Source of the DNA: CAZUFB01 sp048173955
GTDB taxonomy: Bacteria > Actinomycetota > Coriobacteriia > Coriobacteriales > UMGS124
Direction of reading: 5' to 3'
Length of the DNA: 24,164 nt
NCBI GenBank assembly: GCA_048173955.1
Contig: DBEYOB010000209.1
Coordinates: 1 to 24,164 of the forward strand
Of the stretch, positions 15,883 through 24,130 are shown piece after piece. Every line of letters starts with the position of its first letter. Position 1 is the stretch's first letter. The notes below the pieces were generated by a model that saw only the letters and a program-made list of their open reading frames with translations, did not search any database and was not told the origin of the DNA. A program made the translations under genes and the position numbers.

Positions 15883-17704
15883 CCCATCCCGGGAAGCCGC
15901 CGACGGCCTGCCGCCCGCCCGCCCCATGCGCGGGTCGCGCTTCGCCCCGCACGCCAAGCCCAAGGACATGCGCGGGACGCTCGCACGCCTGTGGGGCCTC
16001 ACGCGCGGGCACCGCAGGGGCCTGCTCGCCGTGTTCGCCCTCTCGGGGCTGGTTGCCCTGTCGCCGGTCCTCTCGCCCCTGCTCATCGGCCGCATCATCG
16101 ACGGGATCGACCTGCGCGAGCCCGTGGCGGTCCTCATCGGCCTGCTTCTGGCCCTCTATGCGGGCGACTGGCTCGCGCGCTTCGGCCAGCAGTTCGTCAT
16201 GAACGGCGTGGGCGGGCGCATCGTCCGCGACATCCGGCGCGTGCTGTTCGGCGCCATGCAGGGGCTGCCCCTGGCGTTCTTCGACCGCCACCAGCACGGC
16301 GAGCTCATGAGCCGCATCACCAACGACGTCGACAACATCTCGTCGACCCTGTCCAACTCGCTTGCCCAGCTCATGGTGTACGCTTTCACCATCTGCGGCG
16401 TGCTCGCCTCGATGCTCTCGCTCAACGTGCTGCTCACGGCGGTGGCCCTTCTGGCCGTGGCGTTCATCTTTGCCGTGACCAGGTTCATCACGAACCGCAC
16501 CCGCCCGCTCTACCTCGAGCAGCAGGCCATCCTGGGCCGCCTCAACGGCCACATCGAGGAAAGCGTCTCGGGCCTCGCGATGGTCAAGGCGTTCAACCGC
16601 GAGCAGGCCTCCGTCGAGCAGTTCGAGCGGCACAACGAGGCGTTCCGCGCCACGGCGACCCGCGCGCTCGTCTGGTCGGGCTACCTCATGCCCGTCACCA
16701 ACGTGATCAACAACGTCTCGTTCGTGAACGTCGCGGTGGTCAGCGGCCTTCTGGCGGCGCAGGGGATCGTGGGCGTGGGCGTCATCTCGAGCTTTCTGCT
16801 CTACTCGCGCCAGTTCACGCGGCCCTTCGTCGACATCGCGAACATCTACAACAACTTCCAGAGCGCCGTCGCGGGTGCGGAGCGCATCTTCCAGATCATG
16901 GACGAGACGCCCGAACCCGCGGACAGGCCGGACGCCCTGCCCGTCGACGACCCGCGCGGGGACATCCGCATCCGCCATGTCACCTTCGGCTACGATCCGA
17001 GCCGCCCCGTCATCAAAGACCTGAGCCTGGACGTGCCGGCAGGCACGCGCGTCGCCGTAGTGGGCGCCACCGGGTCGGGCAAGACCACGCTCATCAACCT
17101 GCTCACGCGCTTCTACGACGTGGACGCGGGCTCGATCGAGCTCGACGGCCACGACCTGCGCGACTACCGGCTCCACGGGCCCCGCGGCCTGCGCCGGGCG
17201 TTCGGCGTGGTGCTGCAGGACCCGTCGCTGTTCAGCGTCAGCGTTGCCGACAACATCGCCTACGGGCGCGGCAGGGACGCCTGCACGCCCGAGGAGATCC
17301 GCGCGGCGGCAAAGACGGCGGGTGCCGACGCCTTCATCGAGCGCCTGCCCGAAGGGTACGACACCGTGCTCGAGCAGGGCGGCGCCATGCTCTCGCAGGG
17401 CGAGCGGCAGCTGCTCACCATCGCCCGCGCCGTGCTCGCCGACGCCCCAATCGTCATCCTGGACGAGGCGACCAGCTCGGTGGACACCGTCACCGAGCGA
17501 CGCATCCGCGAGGCGATGCTCGCCGCGACCCGAGGGCGCACCTCGTTCGTGATTGCGCACCGCCTCTCGACCGTGCGCGACTCCGACCTCATCGTGGTGC
17601 TCGACGGCGGGCGCATCGTCGAGCAGGGCACCCACGACGAGCTGCTGGCGCGTGGCGGGAGGTACGCGGCCATGTGGCGTGCGCAGAGCGGTGAGGGGGC
17701 GTAG
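15875..17704 (+). CDS. ABC exporter half-transporter, intact membrane and ATPase domains
   Basis: This is a 609-residue protein. ATG 15875 follows CCGGAGGT (15863-15870). A ~40-residue cytoplasmic lead-in precedes six membrane helices (residues ~50-340; LPLAFFDRHQHGELMSRITNDVD is the usual coupling-loop region, quoted in part as HGELMSRITNDVD). The ATPase domain has Walker A GATGSGKTT, Q-loop VVLQDPSLFSVSVADNIAYG, signature LSQGERQLL, Walker B IVILDEATSSVD and switch IAHRLSTV. All catalytic elements are present. It would normally dimerise with the preceding half-transporter to expel a hydrophobic compound or peptide. With that partner broken, it could work only as a homodimer or not at all. 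Its start overlaps the residual end of the partner by 8 bp. Confidence 0.95.
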   Translation: MPNPSREAADGLPPARPMRGSRFAPHAKPKDMRGTLARLWGLTRGHRRGLLAVFALSGLVALSPVLSPLLIGRIIDGIDLREPVAVLIGLLLALYAGDWLARFGQQFVMNGVGGRIVRDIRRVLFGAMQGLPLAFFDRHQHGELMSRITNDVDNISSTLSNSLAQLMVYAFTICGVLASMLSLNVLLTAVALLAVAFIFAVTRFITNRTRPLYLEQQAILGRLNGHIEESVSGLAMVKAFNREQASVEQFERHNEAFRATATRALVWSGYLMPVTNVINNVSFVNVAVVSGLLAAQGIVGVGVISSFLLYSRQFTRPFVDIANIYNNFQSAVAGAERIFQIMDETPEPADRPDALPVDDPRGDIRIRHVTFGYDPSRPVIKDLSLDVPAGTRVAVVGATGSGKTTLINLLTRFYDVDAGSIELDGHDLRDYRLHGPRGLRRAFGVVLQDPSLFSVSVADNIAYGRGRDACTPEEIRAAAKTAGADAFIERLPEGYDTVLEQGGAMLSQGERQLLTIARAVLADAPIVILDEATSSVDTVTERRIREAMLAATRGRTSFVIAHRLSTVRDSDLIVVLDGGRIVEQGTHDELLARGGRYAAMWRAQSGEGA

Positions 17705-17713
17705 CGGGCGAAA

Positions 17714-17782
17714 CGGTTTTTCCACCCGGTTCACTTCGGTTTTTCCACCATGTTCACTTCGGATTTTCCACCATTCTGGTAT
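17714..17782. repeat. Three tandem ~23-bp repeats between convergent genes
   Basis: CGGTTTTTCCACC-CGGTTCACTT (17714-17736), CGGTTTTTCCACC-ATGTTCACTT (17737-17759) and a partial third CGGATTTTCCACCA (from 17760) lie head to tail right after the exporter stop. A separate 10-bp duplication AATCCTAGCG (17791-17800, 17801-17810) abuts the end of the opposing gene. Serial copies like this are known at IS21-type transposon ends, which serve as transposase binding sites; no transposase is present, so a remnant is only a guess. Confidence 0.6.
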
Positions 17783-17804
17783 GGCGCGCGAATCCTAGCG
17801 AATC

Positions 17805-19442
17805 CTAGCGCACGTCCAGCAGCAGTCCCATGAGCTCCTGGCGGTCGCCCACGCCGAGCTTGGCGTAGATGTGCTGCGTGTGGGTCTTGACCGTGCTCGC
17901 CGCGATGCCCAGCTCCTCCTGGATGGAGCTCCCGCTCTTTCCCTGCGCCATCAGGCAGAGCACGTCCCGCTCGCGCGGAGACAGGCCGTGCTCGCGCGCG
18001 ACGGCGGCGCAGCGCGCCTTGATCGCGGAGGCGACGGCCTCCCCCGAATCGTCCTCCGTGCCGGCGTCCGAAAGCGCGGCTCCCGTGCCCGACGGTACCG
18101 AATCCACCCGCTCGGCGACTTCCGGGGCGACCTCGGAGACGGCCCCCACGACCGGCGCGGCCCCAGAGGCCGCAGCGGCGACCCGTCCCGCATCCCCCGG
18201 CCCCTCCTTCAGCTGCAGCACGACGATGGAGAGCGCAAGCAGCACGTAGACCGCGGTCAGCACGAAGGTGCTGCTCACGGCGTTGGCGTCGTTGATCAGG
18301 AACACCCAGACGATCGACGCGGCGGCGTACAGCGCGCCGGCGAAGCCGATGACGCGGTTCGGTCGGACCGAGAGGCGCTGCACGGCGACGGCGACCGTGG
18401 ACCAGAAGAACACCAGGGCGAACGGGTCGTTCGTGTTGACGAACACGTCGAGCGCCATCGAGGGGGTGGGGTCGAGCGCGGGGCGCAGCGCCGCGACCAG
18501 CAGCCCCGTCATGACGACGAGCACGCCGACGAGGAAGCGCGGGACGTCGCCCAGCCGCGCCGCGCGAATCACGCCGAGGTATACGAGGCCGAACACGAGC
18601 GCGGCGTAGAGCGCCACGAGCGGGACGGCGACCGAGGGCTCCAGCCCGGCGGTGTGGTCGTTGCCCCAGGTGCCCGAGATGCTGCAGGCGCGCGCCACCG
18701 ACAGCAGGAGCGCGACCGCGGCCAGGATGACGATGAGATAGCGGCCGGCGCGGGCGTCGATGTGGCGTTCCTTGGGCAGGGTGCGGATTCCCCACAGCAT
18801 GTTCGACGGCCCGTCGGCAGCATCCGGCGCGCTCCGGGCGTCCGCCCGGCGCCCCAGAAGGCACGCCGCCTCGAGGCAGGCGATCGCCGACAGGGGCAGT
18901 GCGATGGCGACCATCACCTGGTGGTTGATGGGAATGAGCGCGTCCATGACGATGAGGAGCACCTGGCGCAGCACGAACGCGCAGCTGAACGCCCACGCCA
19001 GGCAGGCGATGCCCTGCGTGAGCGCCAGCAGCAGCACGAAACGCGATATGAACCAGAAGTAGCCGAAGCCCGACACGACCAGGCCGAGCATGGCGAGCGT
19101 CCGCTGGTCGAAGATGTCCTGGTAGAAGGCGAGCGCGAAGCTCATCGCACCGGCGACCGCGATCATGGGGAACACGAAGCGCTGCGTGGCGTCAGCGGAG
19201 CGCAGGGCGCGGGGGAGCGCGAAGCACGCGACCGCCGCCAAGAGGATGCCGACGAGCCAGAACACGCGCGCGTTCGCCCAGGCTCCCAGCCCGGCGAGGG
19301 GCACGAAGAAGCCCGATGTGTGGCCCATGAGCTTGCACCAGAGGATCATCGAGGCGATGCCCAGCGAGCTCAGGATGCCCACGGGGTTCAGGAAGCCCCC
19401 AGAAAGGCCGGAAAGGTTCCCCCGCATCTGCCGAAACGCCAT
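17805..19442 (-). CDS. Membrane-bound LuxR-family sensor-regulator
   Basis: This is a 545-residue protein. ATG 19442 (MAFRQMRGN) is preferred; a TTG at 19463 would overlap the upstream gene. The first ~420 residues form about twelve hydrophobic helices (for example GFGYFWFISRFVLLLALTQG) with a short cytoplasmic loop near RRADARSAPDAADGPS. A flexible Ala/Glu/Ser-rich linker (~425-480) follows. The last ~60 residues are a canonical LuxR helix-turn-helix: LSPRERDVLCLMAQGKSGSS, then IAASTVKTHTQHIYAKLGV. The architecture implies a one-component membrane sensor, common in Coriobacteriia. It lies 10 bp after the small domain gene in the same direction and is divergent to the cytochrome/sulfite-oxidase-like operon, its likely target. 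The signal sensed is unknown. Confidence 0.93.
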   Translation of the reverse strand: MAFRQMRGNLSGLSGGFLNPVGILSSLGIASMILWCKLMGHTSGFFVPLAGLGAWANARVFWLVGILLAAVACFALPRALRSADATQRFVFPMIAVAGAMSFALAFYQDIFDQRTLAMLGLVVSGFGYFWFISRFVLLLALTQGIACLAWAFSCAFVLRQVLLIVMDALIPINHQVMVAIALPLSAIACLEAACLLGRRADARSAPDAADGPSNMLWGIRTLPKERHIDARAGRYLIVILAAVALLLSVARACSISGTWGNDHTAGLEPSVAVPLVALYAALVFGLVYLGVIRAARLGDVPRFLVGVLVVMTGLLVAALRPALDPTPSMALDVFVNTNDPFALVFFWSTVAVAVQRLSVRPNRVIGFAGALYAAASIVWVFLINDANAVSSTFVLTAVYVLLALSIVVLQLKEGPGDAGRVAAAASGAAPVVGAVSEVAPEVAERVDSVPSGTGAALSDAGTEDDSGEAVASAIKARCAAVAREHGLSPRERDVLCLMAQGKSGSSIQEELGIAASTVKTHTQHIYAKLGVGDRQELMGLLLDVR

Positions 19443-19452
19443 CGGCGGCCAA

Positions 19453-19734
19453 CTACTCTTCAATGAGGAGCTGCGTCGTCGCGCAGACGGGGCTCTTGCG
19501 CCCGTCCTCCGTCACCGACCTGACGCTCACCTGGTAGACGCCGGCCTGCTGGGGCGTGTAGGAATAGGTCCAGTGGATCATGTTGTCGGGGTTGCTCTCG
19601 ACCGTCGAGAAGCTCGCCCAGGTCTCCCCGCCGTCGAGCGAGACCTCGATGGCGACGATGTGGTTGCCGTAGTCGTCGGCGTAGCCCTCGAGCGTCACCG
19701 TCTGCCCGACCTTCCCCTGAACCGGAGCGATCAT
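19453..19734 (-). CDS. Stand-alone molybdenum-cofactor-oxidoreductase dimerisation-like domain protein
   Basis: This is a 93-residue protein. ATG 19734 (MIAPVQGKVGQTVTLEGYAD) has GAGGGAG about 10 nt upstream. The whole chain is one beta-sandwich of the kind that forms the C-terminal dimerisation domain of sulfite oxidases (VSLDGGETWASFSTVE). It is clearly related to the last ~95 residues of the divergent cytochrome fusion at 20130-21794 (shared VTLEGYAD/MTLEGYAD, SLDGGETW and YTPQQAG/FTPQEAG). Unlike that paralogue it has no signal peptide, so it should stay in the cytoplasm. It is followed after 10 bp by the LuxR membrane regulator. It may be a signalling partner, an inhibitor-like decoy, or the 3' relic of a lost enzyme gene. 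Longer starts up to 19845 add only low-complexity sequence. Confidence 0.75.
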   Translation of the reverse strand: MIAPVQGKVGQTVTLEGYADDYGNHIVAIEVSLDGGETWASFSTVESNPDNMIHWTYSYTPQQAGVYQVSVRSVTEDGRKSPVCATTQLLIEE

Positions 19735-20129
19735 GCCGTCTGTCTCCCTCTCTGCCCGTCCGTCTGCCCGTTCGCCGAAAGCGGCCGCCGCCCGCATCGA
19801 ATGCGAAGCGCCTCGCACGGGTCCCCACGCCCGCGCCGCGGCCAATCTACTCCCCTACAATGAGGGGCGCCGGACGCCCGCGCAAGGGCGCGCGCCTGAA
19901 CTCTAGCTGAAATCCAGAAAGCCGCTAGGAATTGGCACCTCGACTGACATAGCGTAAACGCAGGCACACCGCTCGTCATCCTCCGCTTGGGTGGATGCCC
20001 GGGTGTCCTGCCGCGCCGAACAATCGGACGTTTGGCCGATTTTGCGGCGCGGCTCTTCCCTCTACCATCGACCCGTCAGCCAGCCCCGGAGCACGGCGGG
20101 GCATCGGAAACGAGGAGGAGAGGAAGGAC
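19735..20129. promoter_or_regulatory. Divergent intergenic control region
   Basis: This 395-bp gap lies between the leftward small-domain/LuxR genes and the rightward cytochrome operon. Seen in it are an AT-richer patch (about 19900-19980), a possible rightward promoter TTGGCA (19932-19937) - 17 bp - TAAACG (weak), and an inverted repeat AATCGG (20022-20027) - 8 bp - CCGATT (20036-20041). There is also a small hairpin CCCCT-ACAATG-AGGGG near 19852-19867. A strong purine-rich ribosome site (GGAGGAGAGGAAGG) precedes the cytochrome gene. No gene is supported here. Confidence 0.4.
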
Positions 20130-21794
20130 ATGATCGCAAAGAGAGTCTGCACCTTCACCGCGGCGCTCTGCCTGGCAGGCTGCGCCTGGTGGGGCACCGT
20201 CGCGGCGGTCGCGACAGAAGAGGGCGCAACCGACGACGCGGCCGTCGAGGCCGCCTGCGAGGAGTCGCTGTCCGCCGCCGCGGACGCCTCGATCAACGGC
20301 GTCGCCGTGGTGACCGAGGACGGCAAGATCGGAAGCTCCATCGGCTACCCGAGCGAGGGCAGCATCATCAGCAACATCGACGCGCTGCCCGAGATCTACT
20401 CGCACGCCGAGGAGGAGGCCGCCAACGCCGAGGCCTACCCGCCCGAGACGCACGTCGACCGCAACGGCTTCACCATCCAGAACGTGCCGGCCGACCCCAA
20501 GGGCTACAACACCTACTGGCTCCAAGGCGACGACCGCGGCTGCCTGTCGTGCCACGACACGCTCGAGGACGCCCTGATGAACCAGAACACCTACCACCGC
20601 CTCATCATCATGGGGTACCCGGTCGAGCAGGGCGTCCAGAACTGCCTCATGTGCCACAACACCTGGCAGCCCAGCGCCAACAAGTTCAAGACCAACATCC
20701 ACCAGATCCATATGAGCAACCCCACGTTCGACGCGATGCAGGGCAACTGCATGTCGTGCCACGACATCGACGACGACGGCAACTTCGTGCTGTGGGACCT
20801 CGTCAAGTACGACCAATACAAGGGTTTCAACCTGGTTTCCGCCGAGGAGTCGGGCGCCACGGTGACCTACGACCAGGACACCATCACCCCGCTTGAGAAC
20901 CAGTTCTACAAGACCATCAAGTCCGAGCCCTCCGAGTGGACCACCGACGACAGCCAGATCGACCCGACGGTCTACGAGAACTGGACCATCGAGTTCAAGG
21001 GCGACGTGGCCAACCCGTTCACCGCGACCCTGCCCGAGCTCGTCGAGCAGTTCGGCACCGTCACCACCACGATGAAGGTCCACTGCAACGTCAACGGCAT
21101 CGGCCAGGGCACCATCTACCAGGCCGAGGTCACGGGCATCCCACTCAAGGACGTCATCGAGTACGCCCAGCCGCTCGAGGGCGCCAACGGCTACATTCCC
21201 AAGGGCTACGACGGCTTCGGCAACCTGATGCCGATCGAGTACCTCGACCAGGACGCCCTGCTCGTGCTCGAGGTCAACGGCGAGACCCTGCGCCCCTCGC
21301 AGGGCTACCCGGCCGCCGTGTGGGTCGGCGGCGGCGCGGCTGCGGCCGAGTTCCCCAAGTACGTCACGAGCATCGAGATCGCGACCGAGGACGACGAGAG
21401 CGTCCTGTGGACGCACCCCCGCGAGGGCACCAACGTCGCTCCGGGCGTCGAGGTTCCCGAGGACCTGCTCTTCTTCCCCAACGCCGGCGTGCTCAACTAC
21501 CCGACCGGCGTGGTGCTCGACGGCCAGGTCGGCCAGGAGATGACCCTCGAGGGCTATGCCGACGCCTACAACGAGCCCATCGTCAAGGTCGAGTTCTCGC
21601 TCGACGGCGGTGAGACCTGGATCACCATGGACACGCCCGACACCGACGTCCAGCGCTGGGTGTACTGGCGCATGAACTTCACGCCGCAGGAGGCCGGCTC
21701 CTACCACCTCAAGATCCGCGCGTACTCCGAGCTTTCCGACGGGTCGATCCACGAGCCGTACTACACCACCGACTTCATGTTCACCGTCAACTAG
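20130..21794 (+). CDS. Triheme cytochrome c / sulfite-oxidase-like molybdopterin domain fusion lipoprotein
   Basis: This is a 554-residue protein; ATG 20130 follows GGAGGAGAGGAAGG. The N-terminus carries a lipoprotein signal ending CLAGC (Cys18). Residues ~130-215 have three c-type heme sites: CLSCH (138-142), CLMCH (172-176) and CMSCH (207-211), with extra His in NIHQIHMSN as possible distal ligands. From ~290 the chain has the sulfite-oxidase (PF00174-type) fold. MKVHCNVNG places Cys319 where the molybdenum-ligating Cys lies, followed by GTIYQAEVTGIPLKDVIEY and GYPAAVWVGGG. The last ~95 residues (GQVGQEMTLEGYAD onward) are the dimerisation beta-sandwich. Fusing heme and molybdenum modules would let electrons pass directly between substrate and a respiratory chain outside the membrane. 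The substrate and direction are unknown. The next gene, 16 bp on, is a related single-domain protein. Confidence 0.9.
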   Translation: MIAKRVCTFTAALCLAGCAWWGTVAAVATEEGATDDAAVEAACEESLSAAADASINGVAVVTEDGKIGSSIGYPSEGSIISNIDALPEIYSHAEEEAANAEAYPPETHVDRNGFTIQNVPADPKGYNTYWLQGDDRGCLSCHDTLEDALMNQNTYHRLIIMGYPVEQGVQNCLMCHNTWQPSANKFKTNIHQIHMSNPTFDAMQGNCMSCHDIDDDGNFVLWDLVKYDQYKGFNLVSAEESGATVTYDQDTITPLENQFYKTIKSEPSEWTTDDSQIDPTVYENWTIEFKGDVANPFTATLPELVEQFGTVTTTMKVHCNVNGIGQGTIYQAEVTGIPLKDVIEYAQPLEGANGYIPKGYDGFGNLMPIEYLDQDALLVLEVNGETLRPSQGYPAAVWVGGGAAAAEFPKYVTSIEIATEDDESVLWTHPREGTNVAPGVEVPEDLLFFPNAGVLNYPTGVVLDGQVGQEMTLEGYADAYNEPIVKVEFSLDGGETWITMDTPDTDVQRWVYWRMNFTPQEAGSYHLKIRAYSELSDGSIHEPYYTTDFMFTVN

Positions 21795-21810
21795 GGCCGA
21801 GGGAGATACC

Positions 21811-22608
21811 GTGAAAGACTACAAGCGCATCGCATTCGGGAGCATCGCCGCAGCCTCCCTGGCACTCGGCGGCGCGGCGTCCGCCCTGGCCGCCGACGTC
21901 CCGAACGCCGCAGAGCCCACCGGCGACGTCGCCGGCATGCAGGCGGAGGCCACCCAGACGCTCGCGACCGTCGTTGTGAAGGCCGACGCCCTCGAGGGCA
22001 CGTTCGCCTGGGACCAGGCGACCAACACCCCCAACGCCACCATCGCAAGCACGTTCCGCGGCGCCACTGCGGCGCTGTGCAGCGCCACGACCGACTTCGC
22101 CGAGGTCAACCCGCTCGAGTGGCAGATCTCGGTGACGGGCGACGTCGACAACGCGTTCACCGCGACCGTCGATGAGATGGCCGCCGAGGAGAGCGTCAAC
22201 CAGAACATGACCTGCACCTGCGGCGGCAACCCCGCCGACGGCAAGGCCATCGTCAACGCCGACGTCAAGGGCATCCCGGTGACCTACCTCATCGAGCGCG
22301 CCAACCCCGCCGACGGGGCGAACACCGTCACCTTCGTGTGCTCCGACGGGACCGAGCAGGCATTCCCGCTCGGCTACGTCATCGGACGCCACGCCGTGAT
22401 CTCCTACGAGGTCAACGGCGAGGACCTCTCCGCCTCGGTGGGCGGCAACAACCAGCTGTGGATGACGGCGACCCCCGCCAACTACTTCGTGCGCGACGTC
22501 GTCGAGGTCCGCATCACCAAGGAGGACGTGCCCCCCGCCAACCCGGGCGAGGGCGCCGAGCACCCCAACAGCCCCAACGTGGGCATGACCGCCTCGAGCG
22601 TGGCGTAG
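21811..22608 (+). CDS. Secreted sulfite-oxidase-fold molybdopterin-binding domain protein
   Basis: This is a 265-residue protein. The start is GTG 21811 after GAGGGAGA. A Sec signal peptide ends ALAAD. Residues ~105-245 align by eye with the molybdopterin domain of the preceding fusion. LEWQISVTGDVDNAF matches WTIEFKGDVANPF, NMTCTCGG places Cys135 at the molybdenum-ligand position (with a second Cys137 two residues on), then GIPVTYLIERANP and FPLGYVIGRHAVISYEVNGE. No heme motif or dimerisation domain is present. It is probably the second subunit or electron partner of the fusion protein, in the same operon, and acts outside the membrane. It could equally be a non-catalytic structural homologue. 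A strong terminator follows 27 bp after the stop. Confidence 0.85.
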   Translation: MKDYKRIAFGSIAAASLALGGAASALAADVPNAAEPTGDVAGMQAEATQTLATVVVKADALEGTFAWDQATNTPNATIASTFRGATAALCSATTDFAEVNPLEWQISVTGDVDNAFTATVDEMAAEESVNQNMTCTCGGNPADGKAIVNADVKGIPVTYLIERANPADGANTVTFVCSDGTEQAFPLGYVIGRHAVISYEVNGEDLSASVGGNNQLWMTATPANYFVRDVVEVRITKEDVPPANPGEGAEHPNSPNVGMTASSVA

Positions 22609-22635
22609 CGCGAAGCCACCTGCAGTGCCAACCGG

Positions 22636-22680
22636 CCGCGCCGTGCGGGACAACCCGCGCGGCGCGGCGTTTTGCTTTTT
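22636..22680 (+). terminator. Rho-independent terminator of the cytochrome/sulfite-oxidase-like operon
   Basis: CCGCGCCGTGCGGG (22636-22649) pairs with CCCGCGCGGCGCGG (22654-22667) across loop ACAA, 14 bp with one G-U pair, followed by CGTTTTGCTTTTT. The rest of the 169-bp gap up to 22777 holds only the ribosome site AAGGGGGAA of the next gene and an AT-richer stretch around 22695-22720 that may hold its promoter. Confidence 0.92.
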
Positions 22681-22777
22681 CAGCCCCGCTTCAACCTTAT
22701 GCAGTATCATGTGTAGTTTGGTCGGGCACGACGCCCGGCCGCACCGGTCCATCACCTACCAAGGGGGAACGCCAGAC

Positions 22778-23974
22778 ATGCAACTCGCCCGCTCACCGAA
22801 GGCCGTCGCACTGCTGCTCGCCGTGCTGCTCGCCACACCGCTGCTCGCCGGATGCAACGCGAACGACTCCGCGACCGGGGACGCATCGACCTCGACCGCC
22901 CAGGAAGAGGCTCAGGGGACCTCGTCGGACGGCTCCGGGGACGCCTCCGACGGGACGGAAGGCGAGACGGTCTCGTTCAGCTACGACACCTACCTCGACG
23001 AGAACGGCCACTGGAAGGACGTGACCGCGCTCGACTACGTCACGCTGCCCGACGACTACGCGAGCATCGCCATCCCGTCCGACGAGGTCGTTCCCACCGA
23101 CGACGACGTCCAGGGGCAGATCGACTACCTCGCCTCCAGCTTCGCCACGACCGAGCAGGTCACCGACCGCGCGGTGGAGGACGGCGACACGGTGAACATC
23201 GACTACGTGGGCACCATCGACGGCGTCGAGTTCGAGGGTGGCAACACCAACGGCGCCGGCACCGACGTCACCATCGGCGTGACCAACTACATTGACGACT
23301 TCCTCGACCAGCTCGTGGGCCACACGCCCGGCGAGACGTTCGACGTCGAGGTCACCTTCCCCGAGGACTACGGCGTCGAGGAGCTCAACGGCAAGGACGC
23401 GGTCTTCTCAACCACGATCAACTACATCGAGGAGCAGGTGACGCCCGAGATCGACGACGCGTGGGTCGAGGAGAACCTGTCGTCCTCCTACGGCTGGACC
23501 ACGGTCGACGAGATGCGCGAGAACATCTTCGACTCGCTGCAGGCCAACAACGTCGCCAACTACGTGCAGGCCTACGTCACCGAAGGGTCCGAGGTCACCG
23601 AGGTGCCGGAGGTCATTATCGAGTCCCAGCGCCAGCTGACGCTCTCGCAGTATCAGGGCTACGCCGACACGTACGGCATGACCCTCGAGGACATGCTGGC
23701 AATGGTGTCGGGCGCGGAGTCGGTCGAGGAGTTCCTCGAGCTGGGCGCCGAGGGCTTCGAGCAGACCGCCCGCAGCTACCTGGTGTACCAGGCCATCGCC
23801 GAGGACGCCGGCATCGACCCGACCGAGGACGACGTGCTCGCCTACTTCCAGAGCATCATGAACGTCGAGGACCTGACCGACCTCGAGAGCGCCTACGGCA
23901 TGCCGTACCTCAAGCTCTGCACGCTGGTGCAGCAGGTCGAGGACATGCTCACGGACGGCGCGACGATCGAGTAG
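22778..23974 (+). CDS. Trigger-factor-like peptidyl-prolyl isomerase/chaperone lipoprotein
   Basis: This is a 398-residue protein; ATG 22778 follows AAGGGGGAA. The lipoprotein signal ends TPLLAGC (Cys26) and is followed by a ~40-residue Ser/Asp/Gly-rich linker. Residues ~120-215 are an FKBP domain of the trigger-factor type (VEDGDTVNIDYVGTIDGVEF, then GHTPGETFDVEVTFPEDYG). The rest is helical and resembles the trigger-factor C-terminal chaperone arms (VPEVIIESQRQLTLSQYQGY, AYGMPYLKLCTLVQQVEDML). Cytoplasmic trigger factor begins with a ribosome-binding domain; here the lipid anchor replaces it, so it should fold exported proteins at the outer face of the membrane. Highly acidic composition suits an exposed location. 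It is a single-gene unit between two terminators. Confidence 0.93.
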   Translation: MQLARSPKAVALLLAVLLATPLLAGCNANDSATGDASTSTAQEEAQGTSSDGSGDASDGTEGETVSFSYDTYLDENGHWKDVTALDYVTLPDDYASIAIPSDEVVPTDDDVQGQIDYLASSFATTEQVTDRAVEDGDTVNIDYVGTIDGVEFEGGNTNGAGTDVTIGVTNYIDDFLDQLVGHTPGETFDVEVTFPEDYGVEELNGKDAVFSTTINYIEEQVTPEIDDAWVEENLSSSYGWTTVDEMRENIFDSLQANNVANYVQAYVTEGSEVTEVPEVIIESQRQLTLSQYQGYADTYGMTLEDMLAMVSGAESVEEFLELGAEGFEQTARSYLVYQAIAEDAGIDPTEDDVLAYFQSIMNVEDLTDLESAYGMPYLKLCTLVQQVEDMLTDGATIE

Positions 23975-24097
23975 GGACCGGAAGGCGCACCGATCGCAAG
24001 GGCCGAGCACAAGGACCGGACGCAAGGGCCGGCGGCGCGCAAAGGGACGTGCGCAAAGGGACGAGCGCGCCGAGGGACACATAAGGAGAACGCGCAG

Positions 24098-24130
24098 GCG
24101 GCGCACCCCAGGCGGGTGCGCCGCTTTTTT
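24098..24130 (+). terminator. Rho-independent terminator after the trigger-factor-like gene
   Basis: GCGGCGCACCC (24098-24108) pairs with GGGTGCGCCGC (24114-24124) around CAGGC, followed by TTTTTT. The 120 bp before it contain short purine-rich repeats (GCGCAAAGGGACG occurs twice, around 24036-24063) and no gene. Confidence 0.93.

Noticed and set aside
15883..16202. Continuation of the broken exporter frame into the next gene
   Set aside because: After ~15843 this frame is Ser/Arg/Pro/Cys-rich nonsense overlapping the well-conserved second exporter gene.
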